Shown: one piece after another, positions 52,465-63,900 of the stretch | How positions within the stretch are numbered: the stretch's first letter is position 1 | Layout of the letters: every line of letters starts with the position of its first letter | DNA from: JBAYST01 sp034932745 | GTDB lineage: Bacteria > Bacillota_I > Bacilli_A > RFN20 > CAG-826 | Assembly (NCBI GenBank): GCA_034932745.1 | Contig: JAYFOJ010000002.1 | Location: forward strand, 1 to 64,000 | Length of the DNA stretch: 64,000 nt | Direction of reading: 5' to 3' | Program-made: the position numbers and the translations under genes | Notes under the pieces: model-generated | The model's database searches: none | What the model saw: only the letters and a program-made list of their open reading frames with translations | Told to the model about the DNA's origin: nothing

Positions 52465-54763
52465 CTTCTTCACTCTCTTCTTTTATTAGGATGACTTGCT
52501 GAGATTTGCGGACATAACAAATATCTTTATAAGTGCAATACTCACAAGATGATTTCTTTTTAATTAGTTTAGGGTTAATCCTAAAATCGTTTTGACGTAT
52601 TTTATCGTTAGATTCTATATATTTCGTCTTCACTATCTTTAAATAGTCTTCAAATGTTTCTTTAGGGGCAAGACGAGGGGTTTTAGGAAACTCACCAGAT
52701 TTTAATAACCCAGGAATGTTAACAAATCTTGGTCCCTCTTTTTGATAATTAGGGTCGATTGATTCGATTGATTGAATGTCAGAGATGGTTTGTCCATCGA
52801 GCTTTAAATATGAAGGCGTGACTAAATCACTAAATGTTTTCTTTATTCCTTCATCTATGACGTGGTTGATGTATAGTCCACTTAATTTACAATCTTTAAA
52901 TCTTTCGTCTTCACTAGTTAATAATCCATATGTCGGTAGTTGCATTGAAAAACCAAATTCGAGTTCGTTTGGATTAAAAGATTCTTTTCCAGTCTTGTAA
53001 TCCACTAAATACAAATTCTTGTTTTTGGTCACGATGATTTTATCAATAGTGCCTTTTAAAATCGTCTTATTATCGAGGTTAAAAGATAATGGTGTTTCTA
53101 AGTAATAAGCCGCACCATCAAGAGTCTTCTTGTGGTCGATGATGTTTTGACATGCTAGTCGCAAATATTCTTTTATTGAAACTAGAAGAGTTAACTCTTT
53201 ATCATTCCAAGTCGATTTAGCTAAACAAGCGTCGTATTGACTAATAAAATCAAAATCATCTCGAAGAGAATTCTTAAATAAATCATGAGAAAGCAAACCG
53301 AGTTTGTTATAAAAGTTTTCTTCGAACTCATCGACTTTCATTACTTGCTCTAAAAAATATTTAAACTGACATTTTTGAAACGAACTAATCGGAGAATAAG
53401 ATAGTTTAAGGAGTGATTGAGAGTTAAAAACCTCCGCGCCATTAAAAGAATTATCATATGTTGCGTAAGTAAGATTAATTGTCTTTTGATATGGAACTTC
53501 TAAAGGAGAAATCTCTTTATATTTAATTCTCGAATCGAACATTTTTGATAATTCAATCGACGCTGCTTCTAGCGAGTAGTCGACACTAATCAAGGGAGGA
53601 TTTGTAATTTGGAACTTATACTCACTAGCAAGGAACGAGGGATAAAAGTTCTCGCTAATTGACCTTCTTGAAAAGGAGTAATGAAAACGGTTTTGGCTTT
53701 TTAAGAAATCGACTAAAGAATATATGTTCTCTTTATTGAGATCGATTGTTTTAATGTATCCACACAATTCCTTTTCGCTTTCTAGAAGATAATCTGTATC
53801 TTTAGAAACTTTTGGAAACGCTCCTTGTCTGAATCCCAAGACAAAGATATCGGCGTTCTTCACGCCATTATTACTAGATATGATATGAATCGCATTTTTA
53901 TATTTTTCATTCTCTTTTGCGCTCGCTTTTAAAATGCTTTTAATTACATCGATTTGCATATCGAAATCTAGTCTTTTATCTATACACTTATTTATTGCAT
54001 TATATAATTCTATCTTAGTCTGATTATTTTCGGTATTTTGAAAGTACTGTTCGATAGAAATTGCGATACTCATATTTTGATAGCACAAATCTAAAAAGTC
54101 TCTTGCTTCTCCGGTTTTTAATAACGATCTAGTGGAAAAACCGTTTATAACAATTCCATATAGCGACGCATATCTTTCGACATAGTATTCATAAGCATCG
54201 TCAACCCCTAATAAAAAGATGTCATTTGCTGATTTACCTTCATCGATTAAACTCGCAATTTGATTCATTACCGTATGAACTTCTTGTTCAATGCTTGAAA
54301 ACTCCACGATCGAAGAGCCTTCAATTGAGTTAGTGTTAGAAATATAAGAAACTCGTTCTTGATTGGTTGCTTTAAGAATTAAATTGAGGTAGTAATCATC
54401 TGGACTATAGGAATGTATCTCCACTATTTTATCTTTAAGAGCGATAGCTAAGTATTCGTTTTTAATAAGGAGATTCTTTTCTTCTAATAGTTTTTTTAAA
54501 TCAAATAATTTATCTAGTTTAGCAACACCATATTTTTTATCGATAAAAGGAAGAATCTCGACAATTTCTCGAGCAGAATCGTAATTGATTCTTTTAGAAA
54601 GCATTGTTTCGATTATTGCTTGATGATCAAAACGACCAAAATAGTCTTCGATTAGTTCTTCCTTAGTCATCATTTTGACATCGTAAAAACCATTTTGATG
54701 ATTCTCGGCTTTGATAAGAGATTGGTGCATGCTTCTTGGGGCGATTATTAACTTCTTGGCCAT
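52451..54763 (-). CDS. addB: ATP-dependent nuclease subunit B, shortened and lacking Walker A
   Basis: Partner of AddA, 770 residues versus about 1160 in Bacillus. The N-terminus, MAKKLIIAPRSMHQSLIK, lacks the GRxGxGKT loop that opens usual AddB, so ATP binding is lost. The nuclease domain is intact: GTIDKIIV and LVDYKTGKES near 590-605. The iron-sulfur staple is present as one Cys near 460 (FQKCQFKYF) plus CEYCTYKDIC near 738. It therefore probably serves as nuclease and DNA-scanning scaffold only. Its promoter puts transcription start at the ATG with no binding site. Confidence 0.88.
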   Translation of the reverse strand: MAKKLIIAPRSMHQSLIKAENHQNGFYDVKMMTKEELIEDYFGRFDHQAIIETMLSKRINYDSAREIVEILPFIDKKYGVAKLDKLFDLKKLLEEKNLLIKNEYLAIALKDKIVEIHSYSPDDYYLNLILKATNQERVSYISNTNSIEGSSIVEFSSIEQEVHTVMNQIASLIDEGKSANDIFLLGVDDAYEYYVERYASLYGIVINGFSTRSLLKTGEARDFLDLCYQNMSIAISIEQYFQNTENNQTKIELYNAINKCIDKRLDFDMQIDVIKSILKASAKENEKYKNAIHIISSNNGVKNADIFVLGFRQGAFPKVSKDTDYLLESEKELCGYIKTIDLNKENIYSLVDFLKSQNRFHYSFSRRSISENFYPSFLASEYKFQITNPPLISVDYSLEAASIELSKMFDSRIKYKEISPLEVPYQKTINLTYATYDNSFNGAEVFNSQSLLKLSYSPISSFQKCQFKYFLEQVMKVDEFEENFYNKLGLLSHDLFKNSLRDDFDFISQYDACLAKSTWNDKELTLLVSIKEYLRLACQNIIDHKKTLDGAAYYLETPLSFNLDNKTILKGTIDKIIVTKNKNLYLVDYKTGKESFNPNELEFGFSMQLPTYGLLTSEDERFKDCKLSGLYINHVIDEGIKKTFSDLVTPSYLKLDGQTISDIQSIESIDPNYQKEGPRFVNIPGLLKSGEFPKTPRLAPKETFEDYLKIVKTKYIESNDKIRQNDFRINPKLIKKKSSCEYCTYKDICYVRKSQQVILIKEESEEDEVE

Positions 54764-54769
54764 ACAAAA

Positions 54770-54798
54770 ATTATACCTTTAAGGTGGGTAAAAATCAA
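54770..54798 (-). promoter_or_regulatory. Promoter of addB, giving a leaderless mRNA
   Basis: Minus strand: TTGATT (54793-54798), 17 bases, TATAAT (54770-54775), then 6 bases to the ATG at 54763. The -35 box is formed by the T-rich tail of the glpK terminator. No Shine-Dalgarno in the gap. Confidence 0.75.
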
Positions 54799-54820
54799 AG
54801 ATGGGTATCAACCCATCTTT
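54797..54820 (-). terminator. Terminator after glpK
   Basis: AAAGATGGGT (54797-54806) pairs with ACCCATCTTT (54811-54820), loop 4; on the minus strand the tail is TTTGATTTTT. The tail doubles as the addB -35 region. Confidence 0.85.
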
Positions 54821-54832
54821 GTTTACACATAA

Positions 54833-56308
54833 TTATTTGAATTCTCTTGTCGCCCGAACGGCCTTTTTCCAACCGGAATATCTTCTAGTCATTTCGGCCT
54901 TAGTCATCTTGGCCTCGAACACTCTTTTATATGGGTGGTTCTTTTCGATTTCTTGTAGACTTGCAAAGTAGCCAGTTTTAAGGCCTGCTAAATAGGCGGC
55001 ACCTAAAGCAGTCGTCTCTAGACACTCCGGTACCTTAATCATAATGTTTAAGATATCCGCTTGGAATTGCATTAAGTAATTATTGGCGGTTGCTCCACCG
55101 TCGACTTTTAGGGTTCTAATATTCATCTGCGATTCTTTTTTCATCACTTCGATTACATCTTTGCACTGATAGGCAATGGCTTCTAGACAAGCTCTAATGA
55201 ATTGCTTCTTATTCGATGCCCTTGTTAAACCAAAGACTGCACCGCGAGCATCGTTGTCCCAATATGGTGTTCCTAATCCGACGAACGCTGGGACGATATA
55301 GATTCCATTCGAGTCTTTAGCCTTAATAGCGTATTTTTCACTTTCGGATGCGGTTTCAATCATTTCCATTTCATCTCTAAGCCATTGAACAAGGGCTCCG
55401 CCGATGAAAACCGATCCTTCTAGGGCATAAGTTACCTTATCACCGATTTGCCACGCTACAGTGGTTAATAGGCCGTTTTTACTGAATAGAGGTTTATCAC
55501 CGATGTTTAAAAGCATGAAACAACCAGTTCCATATGTATTCTTGCTTTCACCTTTTTCGAAGCAAGTTTGACCAAACAAAGCGGCTTGTTGATCTCCAGC
55601 AACACCCGTAATCGGGACACGGTCGCTAAAAAATGAAGCGTTTCCAAATAGACAAGAAGAAGGCTTTACCTCTGGTAACATTCTTAAAGGAATGTCGAAC
55701 AAATGGCAAAGTTCTTTATCCCATTTCAACTCTTTAATATTGAACAAGAGAGTTCTAGATGCATTGGTCACATCAGTGGCGTGAACCTTTCCTTTTGTTA
55801 ATTTATAAATAATCCAAGAATCCACTGTTCCAAATAACAGCTCGCCTTTTTCCGCGCGCGATTGTCCATCTGGAATATGGTCGAGAATAAAGCGAATTTT
55901 GCTAGCAGAAAAATAAGGGTTTATCAATAATCCAGTTTTCTCGTGTATCATTTGACGATGTTTTTCTAAGCGATCGCAGATTGCACTTGATTGGCGAGAC
56001 TGCCATACCACTGCGTGATACGCTGGCATGCCTGTTTCTTTTTCCCAAACAACTGCGGTTTCTCTTTGATTAGTGATACCAATTGAATCGATATCTTTCA
56101 TCGTGATATTAGCCTGAACTAGAACTTCGTTCACGACATCAATAACGGAAATCCAAAGTTGCAAGGCATCTTGTTCAACCCAGCCAGGATTTGGATAAAG
56201 ACAAGTGATTTCTCTTTGACTTTGATATCTTGCCTTGCTCATGCGGTCGAAGAGAATTGCTCTTGTCGACGTCGTTCCTTGATCGATAGCTAAAACGAAT
56301 TTTTCCAT
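54833..56308 (-). CDS. glpK: Glycerol kinase
   Basis: Phosphorylates glycerol to glycerol-3-phosphate for lipid synthesis or catabolism. 491 residues with AIDQGTTSTRAILFD at 7-21, GITNQRETAVVWEK near 77, and GVAGDQQAALFGQ near 256 (ASKHA ATPase fold). Length normal. No glpF or glpO/glpD is adjacent, so the pathway branch cannot be told. GAGGT precedes the ATG; the gene is 6 bases after the M24 peptidase. Confidence 0.97.
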   Translation of the reverse strand: MEKFVLAIDQGTTSTRAILFDRMSKARYQSQREITCLYPNPGWVEQDALQLWISVIDVVNEVLVQANITMKDIDSIGITNQRETAVVWEKETGMPAYHAVVWQSRQSSAICDRLEKHRQMIHEKTGLLINPYFSASKIRFILDHIPDGQSRAEKGELLFGTVDSWIIYKLTKGKVHATDVTNASRTLLFNIKELKWDKELCHLFDIPLRMLPEVKPSSCLFGNASFFSDRVPITGVAGDQQAALFGQTCFEKGESKNTYGTGCFMLLNIGDKPLFSKNGLLTTVAWQIGDKVTYALEGSVFIGGALVQWLRDEMEMIETASESEKYAIKAKDSNGIYIVPAFVGLGTPYWDNDARGAVFGLTRASNKKQFIRACLEAIAYQCKDVIEVMKKESQMNIRTLKVDGGATANNYLMQFQADILNIMIKVPECLETTALGAAYLAGLKTGYFASLQEIEKNHPYKRVFEAKMTKAEMTRRYSGWKKAVRATREFK

Positions 56309-56314
56309 TTAACC

Positions 56315-57562
56315 TCACCTTAACATTTTTTCGACATCTGATAAGTCTTTTTTAATGTTTCTTGAAAGAACCTCTGTCCCTTCTTTGGTAATTAGAATAT
56401 CATCTTCGACGCGAACACCAATTCCGTATTCTGCGAAGTATAAGCCTGGTTCGACTGTGATGACATTTCCGGCTTGAAGTGGTTTTTCGCGATTTGAAGC
56501 GTCGTGGGTATCTAAACCGAGATGATGAGAAACATTATGGTAATAATACTTCTTGATTTCATCTGGACTCTTCATCAAACCTCTTCTAATTAATTCGTTA
56601 GTTAAAAATTCGACAGCGTAGTTTTGTAAATCCAATAAGGTTAGACCTTCGTGAGCGTATTCGATAACCGCCTTATTACATAACAAGACGATTTCATATA
56701 TTTTTCTTTGTAAATCGCTAAAGCGACCATTAATTGGATAGGTTCTTGATATATCAGCAGAGTAACCAGAGTATGAATACCCGAGGTCAAATAAGACTAA
56801 GTCTCCGTCTTTTAAAGGATCGTTTTGCGAAGGATAGTGAAGAACGGTACCATTTTTACCACTTGCAACAATCGTCGCAAAGGCTAAGCCGATTCGATTG
56901 TGTTGACGGCCGTAGAATTCAAACGAGTTTGCAAGTTCGTATTCCTTCATGCCGACTTTCATTTCGGTAAGAATTTGATTAATACCATGGTTAGTTATAT
57001 TAATAGCCTCTTTTATGCATTCGATTTCGTATTGAGATTTAACCATTCTGAGTTCGATCATCATCGGATGAACGTCTTGGAAATTAATATGTGGATACAT
57101 GTTGGCAAGGCGATCTTTTTCGTTAAATATCGTGAAGTTTTCTCCAACGTGTAAGGACGTGCACATATCGAGAAAGACATTTTTAATTTCCCCAAAATGT
57201 AAACTATCTTTTTGAATCGCTAAATCGAGTTTAGATTCGTATGTATTATTAACCAAGACATTTTTAATGTCTGAAACAAGTGATGCCTCTTCTAATGTAG
57301 CGCGGCGTCCAGTCCACTTTTCTTTAAGTTCGCTATATTCGTCGATGAATAAATAGGCTTTTTCTTCTCCAACTCCTTTAACGAGCATTAAGACCGAGTT
57401 TTCTTGTTTAAAACCGGTCAAATAAAAGAAATCATTGTTTACGCGAAACGGAAATGTTTCATCTTCGCTAGCGATTTTGCTCACTCCTGAATGAATTAAT
57501 ACAAGTGAACTTTCTGGTAATAAATCTAATAACTTTTGTCTTCTGATTGCAAATTCTGACAT
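56315..57562 (-). CDS. pepP: M24B Xaa-Pro aminopeptidase
   Basis: Di-metal aminopeptidase removing residues before proline, 415 residues. An N-terminal AMP_N domain (about 5-130) is followed by the pita-bread domain with LFDLGYSYSGYSADISRTYP (two metal Asp), HNVSHHLGLDTHD (His), TVEPGLYF (Glu) and VRVEDDILIT (Glu). This domain order is the PepP/prolidase-2 type. AGAGGT precedes the ATG. Confidence 0.93.
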   Translation of the reverse strand: MSEFAIRRQKLLDLLPESSLVLIHSGVSKIASEDETFPFRVNNDFFYLTGFKQENSVLMLVKGVGEEKAYLFIDEYSELKEKWTGRRATLEEASLVSDIKNVLVNNTYESKLDLAIQKDSLHFGEIKNVFLDMCTSLHVGENFTIFNEKDRLANMYPHINFQDVHPMMIELRMVKSQYEIECIKEAINITNHGINQILTEMKVGMKEYELANSFEFYGRQHNRIGLAFATIVASGKNGTVLHYPSQNDPLKDGDLVLFDLGYSYSGYSADISRTYPINGRFSDLQRKIYEIVLLCNKAVIEYAHEGLTLLDLQNYAVEFLTNELIRRGLMKSPDEIKKYYYHNVSHHLGLDTHDASNREKPLQAGNVITVEPGLYFAEYGIGVRVEDDILITKEGTEVLSRNIKKDLSDVEKMLR

Positions 57563-57577
57563 ATATATGTACCTCTT

Positions 57578-57952
57578 TTATTTGTTTAAAAACTTGTCGA
57601 TGACACCGGAAGCAGACTTGACGTACATCCTTAATAGACGTCCTGCTCCTAATTTGGTTCCACCAAAATATCTTACGACGATTAGGATAGCGCAGTCGAT
57701 ATTTTTTCTTTCTAAAGAAACGAGTATCGGCCTTCCAGCGGTTCCACTTGGCTCTTTATCATCGCTACATTTTGCATATCCTTTAAATCTCATTGCGTAG
57801 CAATAATGACTAGCGTTAGTGAATTCTTTCTTTATGTTTTCGATGACTTGAAGATAATCATCTTTTTGTATAATTGGGACGAGAACCGCGATGAACTTAC
57901 TTTTAGATTCAATAATCTGATATCTATATTCTTTGTCGATAGTTACTTCCAT
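57578..57952 (-). CDS. yigZ: YigZ/IMPACT N-domain family protein
   Basis: 124 residues matching the N-terminal RWD-less IMPACT/UPF0029 domain of YigZ: IESKSKFIAVLVP near 14, YAMRFKGYAKCSDDKEPSGTAGRPIL near 53-78 and VVRYFGGTKLGAGRL near 92. The usual C-terminal domain of YigZ (to about 205 residues) is absent, so this is a short form. The role in translation control is inferred in eukaryotic IMPACT and unknown here. It starts 7 bases after the giant gene's stop without a binding site, so translation is probably coupled. Confidence 0.85.
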   Translation of the reverse strand: MEVTIDKEYRYQIIESKSKFIAVLVPIIQKDDYLQVIENIKKEFTNASHYCYAMRFKGYAKCSDDKEPSGTAGRPILVSLERKNIDCAILIVVRYFGGTKLGAGRLLRMYVKSASGVIDKFLNK

Positions 57953-57958
57953 GCTAAT

Positions 57959-60900
57959 TTATAATCCTGCGCTATCTGCCATTGCCACTCCTAATGCCTC
58001 AAAACCAATACCATTAGTGCCGTCATAATTGTATAAGTCGTGAACCGTTGGATTATCTACGGTCGGAGGAGTAAAGACAAATGGAGTATTCCATAAAACA
58101 TCGAAGGTATTTCTAAACTCTGCGGCATATAAAATGTATGCGCCTCTACTGTTTGTTAATGTTGCACTGTCTTCCATATATTCGAAGCAGTTTACGAATC
58201 CAAGATTGTCAAATGACTCGTTATATCTTTCAAATCCTGCATAATCGGAGATTTGATTTCCGCGATATAAAGACAAGATTCCGTATATTCCTTTTGCTTC
58301 TTTTGCGTTTAATAAATTATATGAATTGCGGTCGAGTTCTCCGTATGAGTTGGCCGAAATATTCATACTAATTAATCCTGTTGCTTGCACTTTAAATATT
58401 GCTCTTTCAACGCCTTGAATATCGACTATCTTGCTTTCTTCATTTCTAGCAATCTGATCGAGCAAACCAGCGACTACTTCACTGGAGATATATGCTCGTC
58501 TTGAATAGTTAACAAATGTTCCGTTGTCATCGTAACCGATGCAAGACATCATCGAGTTATAAATTGCAGTCTTAATTGGAACGATAGTTGAAAAGTCGGT
58601 AACGTTAAAGCCACTGCCACTAGCAAAGCTAGAAGAGTTGGCAAGAATTCCATCAAGGGCTTTGCCTTCAATTGAATAATCAAAGGCGTCAAAGGAATTA
58701 GTGTCGTGAATGATTTTGTCTAAGACATGTGCTTTTGCTTCGACATTATTTCCTAATACATACTCATCGATTCCGGCATTTTCAATCATCTTATACATGA
58801 AATATCCGTCGAGTTTTACTTGTGTCGAATCGCTTAACTGTAAATCATTATCGTAAAGCTTTGATTCGTAGATGAATTTCAAAATCGATCCAGTCGAGCG
58901 ACCAGAAGAGACGAAGTCGTTAATCGAAGACGAACTTAAAGAGAAATAACCAGTGTGATTATTTGAGCCATCTTTATTCGAGAAAGCGTTTAATAAATCG
59001 ATGATAGAATCAATTCCACCTGTAGAGTTATATTCCTGTTGAGTCAAATAGTAATTCGTCGCGTCATTTGAATTGTATGTAGCATAACTACTCAATCCCA
59101 TGTTCTGGAACGAAGATTTCACAAAGTTTGGCAACGCGTCGTGGACGAGGTCCATCTTGTTAATATCATTGCAAATCGTTCCGATATAACTTGGACTAAA
59201 GGTTGGATTATTCATATTTAATGCGAAGGATGAATAGAAGTTATCATAACCAGACAAAGCAGGTTTAATATCGACAATAAACTTAGAGAATGCATTGATT
59301 TCGTCATCCCAAGTATTTGAAAATCCTGTAGTGTTATTACTAGAAGATAAGTCTTGCGCAGTCATAGCTTTTATATTGCTTATGAGTTTATCATTTGCAT
59401 TGATATATTGAGGACTATCGTGAGAAGAATTAAATGCATAAGCGCTTAAGCCAGTATCGCTATAAAGTTTCTTAACTAGTTGCTCAAGAATTGTTAGTTT
59501 CGGGGAAGAAGAATCGGCAAGATAATCATTTAACAAGGTATCAGCATTTGCTCTATGAAGAATATAACTATGAGATAGGCTTGTTAATGTATCTTTAATG
59601 TCCTCTGAGACGTTAATGATTTGGGTATCGGTGAATCGACCAAAATTATCGATACCTGTAGATCCGAGATGATCTGGTTCATCGATTTGATTAACTTGAT
59701 CGACTAAATCGGCGATGATTCTTAACTCATCAGCGTCGTCTCTAGTAGCGTCTTCTACAATACCTTCGCGGTAGAAACGCTTGTTATAATCAGGGTTACT
59801 TTCGCCCGTAAATTCTGTATAGATATAATAGGTATCCGCATAATCGAAATTAATTGGTGAAGCGCCTCCAAATAATGAAGTGCTATTGACATCTTGAAGG
59901 ACGACTTCAATTGCATTTGGCACGCAATCATATAATGTATCGGAGATATTTAAGTTAGTTAAAACATCGTAGACTGCATCAGAGTTAATCGAAGCTATTG
60001 ATAAGGTGCCGAAATCAACCGTTGAAGAACCAGTGCCATCTTTTAAACCACCATAATTAACAATTGCGTTTCCGGCATATGAACTCGATGGATCATAGTA
60101 TGGTGTGCCACCATTATCGAACAAGACACTATCGATATGTCGGTAGCTTCCAGATAAAGCGGCCATGATTTCTGATATATTACTAATTTCCTTTTCTTGG
60201 GTTGAGTAATCGGTTGATGCGCCATATGTAAAGTAGTTTCTAATGATTAAATTAGCTTTCTCTGCACTATTTGAATAAATCGATGCATTAGCGATATCTT
60301 TTGGAGAAGATGAATTGTAATAAATTACTTTAATTGAGTTACTCGTGTAGTAATAATATAAGGCATTTTGAAACGCCGTTCTTTGTCCGATGTTTCTTGG
60401 ACCTGAACGATGATAAATCATCGATTGATCTAAATCCATTAATGAATTGTATAGATAAACAGATGACTTTGGATCACTTGTCAAATCATCGATTGGAAGT
60501 CCGTTTGAGCCAGCGCCGATGAGACCCGCTTTTTCAAAGTTAGACCATAAATCGACAGTAATATTAATTTCATCGTCGCGGTCTTCCTTAGTCGTAGTCG
60601 AAGCGATTAAATACTCGACGTTAGCGACAGCAAAGTTATATTCACCACTGCTTCCATCATCCAAATTAATTGTCGATAACACTGAATCAAAAGAATGATA
60701 GACGAGCATTCTTAAACATTTGGCGTCATTCATCGAGAGTAGGACATTGCTCAATTCCTCTGAGTTGACTTTTCCACTTGTTAAAGCATCGATTGGACTT
60801 GTGTATGGAATGGTTTCACCACTATTAACTTGGTCTTTTGCTTCTTGGGCCATTTTTAAGAAATAAGATAATTTGCCAATTTCGTCAGACTTGTAGAATC

Positions 60901-63900
60901 CAGCGATAAACGATGGGCTAGTCTCGTAAGACGCAATTTCGGCATCCGATAAACCCATATAACTATTAATCCATCCATCGCTATTCCATGTATTCTCATT
61001 AGTAAGGCTTCTATATACCGATCCATTTTGTTCGATTTCAAAATCGGCCATTGCATAAGAGTAAACTGGAGAAGCGCTAGTTCCTGGATCGCAGAGCATA
61101 TTGGTAGTTCCACCAGTTAGAGCGGATTGCATTTTATCGTATAGATAAACATTAAATAAATAACTACCATCAGTTTTATCGATAAAGATACTGGAGTTCG
61201 CTAGAGCGTGTAGCGCTTGATTTAGTGCGCCGATATTAGTGATCGCAGTGAAATCTAGATTTGAGAAATCAAGAGTGCCTAGACGACCAACTGTCTTACA
61301 TATATTGGCGAAATTCTGACCTTCTACTGCCCAGTTATCGACGTTATTAAACGATATACCTTGATCGATATTGATTAATCCTAAACTAGTTAAATTGGCA
61401 TTTAAGAAGTCACCAAAGGTATTAGCGAATATCGATGACTTGTCGACAGCGGACATTATCTTAGAAATATTGAATATTTCATCTAATTCACTTAAATGCT
61501 CAGAAATTTGGAAGGTTGGATCATTAAAGACATCAAGAATCGATTTGCCTTCGCTATTAGTCATACCTAAAGTTGCAATAACTCCAGCAATATATCCATT
61601 TTCACCATTAAATATTGGATTACCATATCGATCGCGATAATAGTCGCCAGTTTCAGTTCTACTATTAGACCATGGATGTGTTACGCCATGTCTTTGTGGC
61701 TCCAATGTTACTAAATCTTCTTTGAACGAAATTGCACTAGGCATTGTTTGAGAACCAGATTCGCCAAAGATATAGTTAAGTAAGGTGAAATAGTTATTAT
61801 CTAAATTATCATCGTAGAAATCGGCTTTCGGATTGACGATTTCAGAATCAAATATCGTATCTAGGAGAAGTGCTAGATTTTCATAATTTTTAGAAATTGC
61901 GTTAACGATTGATGACGAATCAGAACCACTACCAAAATCATCGACGATTGCAGTAATTGCTTTTACGGAACCTAAAAGGTTAGATAATTCTTGACCTAGT
62001 TTTGGGCAATCAAAATTAAACGATGTCGGATTAAGTCCTATCGAGGCGAATTGTTGAGTCATTTCTGGAGAAGTGAGCAATCCTTCAAGAGCTGGTTTCA
62101 AAACGGCGGTTAAAATCTTTGAACCATCGATTGAAACAAGGATACTTTGGAGCTGAGAAATTAGATCATTACTGATGTTACCAAGATTTGGTGAATCACC
62201 AGTAAGAACACTAAGTGCATCTGTGCTATCTGCCACGAGCGTAAGCGTATCTATAATGTGCGCAAATTCAACCTTATAGTTCTTTATCTGTGGACCATTC
62301 GTCGACAAATCATACATCGCATCTTGAAGTGCGTTTGTATCGATAGGCAAGGTAGATGATTGTCCAGATTGTCCCAAAGTAGAAACTAACGTGTTAGTAA
62401 TCGTTGGGAAAATATACTTCACCAAAGAGGTATCAAATAAAGAATAAGAACGACCGTTTATCCTTCTTCCGAACGAATCATTTACAATGGTTATACCATC
62501 TTCATTACAGTTCAACAAATCACCATTTCGATCAAATTCGCCAATAAGAATTGTTTTAATCGCAGATGAGTTCTTAGATAGGAGTTTCAAGATGTCTTCC
62601 ATACCGGTTAAGCCACCGTCTTCTCCTTGAGCTTTTTTAATCTTTGGACCATCGACGTATAAACTAGGCGTTAATCCACCGTCGTTTGTTCCATCATCGG
62701 TTTGTCCTAATGATAAGAACGAAGTTAAAAATTCACTATCAACTTTGTTGAGTCTAAATAGCGTGTCATAAACAATACCTAGTTCGGTTCCCCATTTAAT
62801 ATCGTTCATTTCCGCCCAAGAAGCTGGAAGGTAACTAGCGACTTGATCATTGCTCGAGGCTAGCATACTAATAGCGGCTGGAACTGCTCTAGAAAGCAAT
62901 TTAGAATTATCGATTTTTTCGAAGGCCGATTTGATATAACCATATGAGGAGTCGGATAGAATACTATCTAGTATCGTTTGCGGATCAAATTCTTGATTAA
63001 ATTGTCCGTTTTCATCGAACATTGATTCGACTAATCCAGACTTAATAATATCAATAGACATTGACTCTAGATTTTCGATTTCATTTTTCCAATTAATATC
63101 AGATGTGTCGATTAAATTGGTATCAACATAGTTCGATAAAATGTCGCTATTTAGGGCAATGCTAGCGGCGATTGGTAAAACATAAGTAATAATTCCCGAA
63201 GCATTTAAATTCTGAAATAAAGCCGATAATGTTTCGGTCGATAATAAGTAATTTAAATCGATTGTTAATTCTGTTCCTTCGTCAATCGCACCAGAGACAA
63301 TTAATCCGGTATTTGTAAGAGTTGACAATTGATCCATCAAAGATGTCTTAACGCCGTCAATTGTTACAGAGGTAAAAGTATTAAGAATGCTTGTGTCAAA
63401 CGTTACATCAGTACCAGCGACTGTCCAGTTAAATAAAGATTGGGCAAGTATCGATTGGTTATAGGTATCAACAAATCCACCGATTGTAACTAATATTTCA
63501 TTATTAGAATTCGGTTTGTTCTTTTGCCAAGATTGATTAATTGTATTAGCTAGTGCACTAAATGGAACGAGAAACATTCCAAATACGATAATGTATTTAA
63601 GTCCACCTTCAAGCATTGAAAGCCATCTGATTTTAACAATTTTTCTAGCGGCTTTAGGAATAAAATGTTTGAAAACGATGTGCCATAGCAATGTGCATAG
63701 CAAATTACCTAAGGTAACAATTAAAATCATGTCGACGATAAATAGAGCATATTTAATCACCATCTTTGCGACGGCGATGGATAGGTTATATAGTTCTACT
63801 GAAGAACCAGAAACATTAAAGAGTCTAAATGTAGCATTAATCGAATCTCGTAATGTGCCAAAAACAGTCGATGTTGCAACGGCTATTCCTTCATTAGTGT

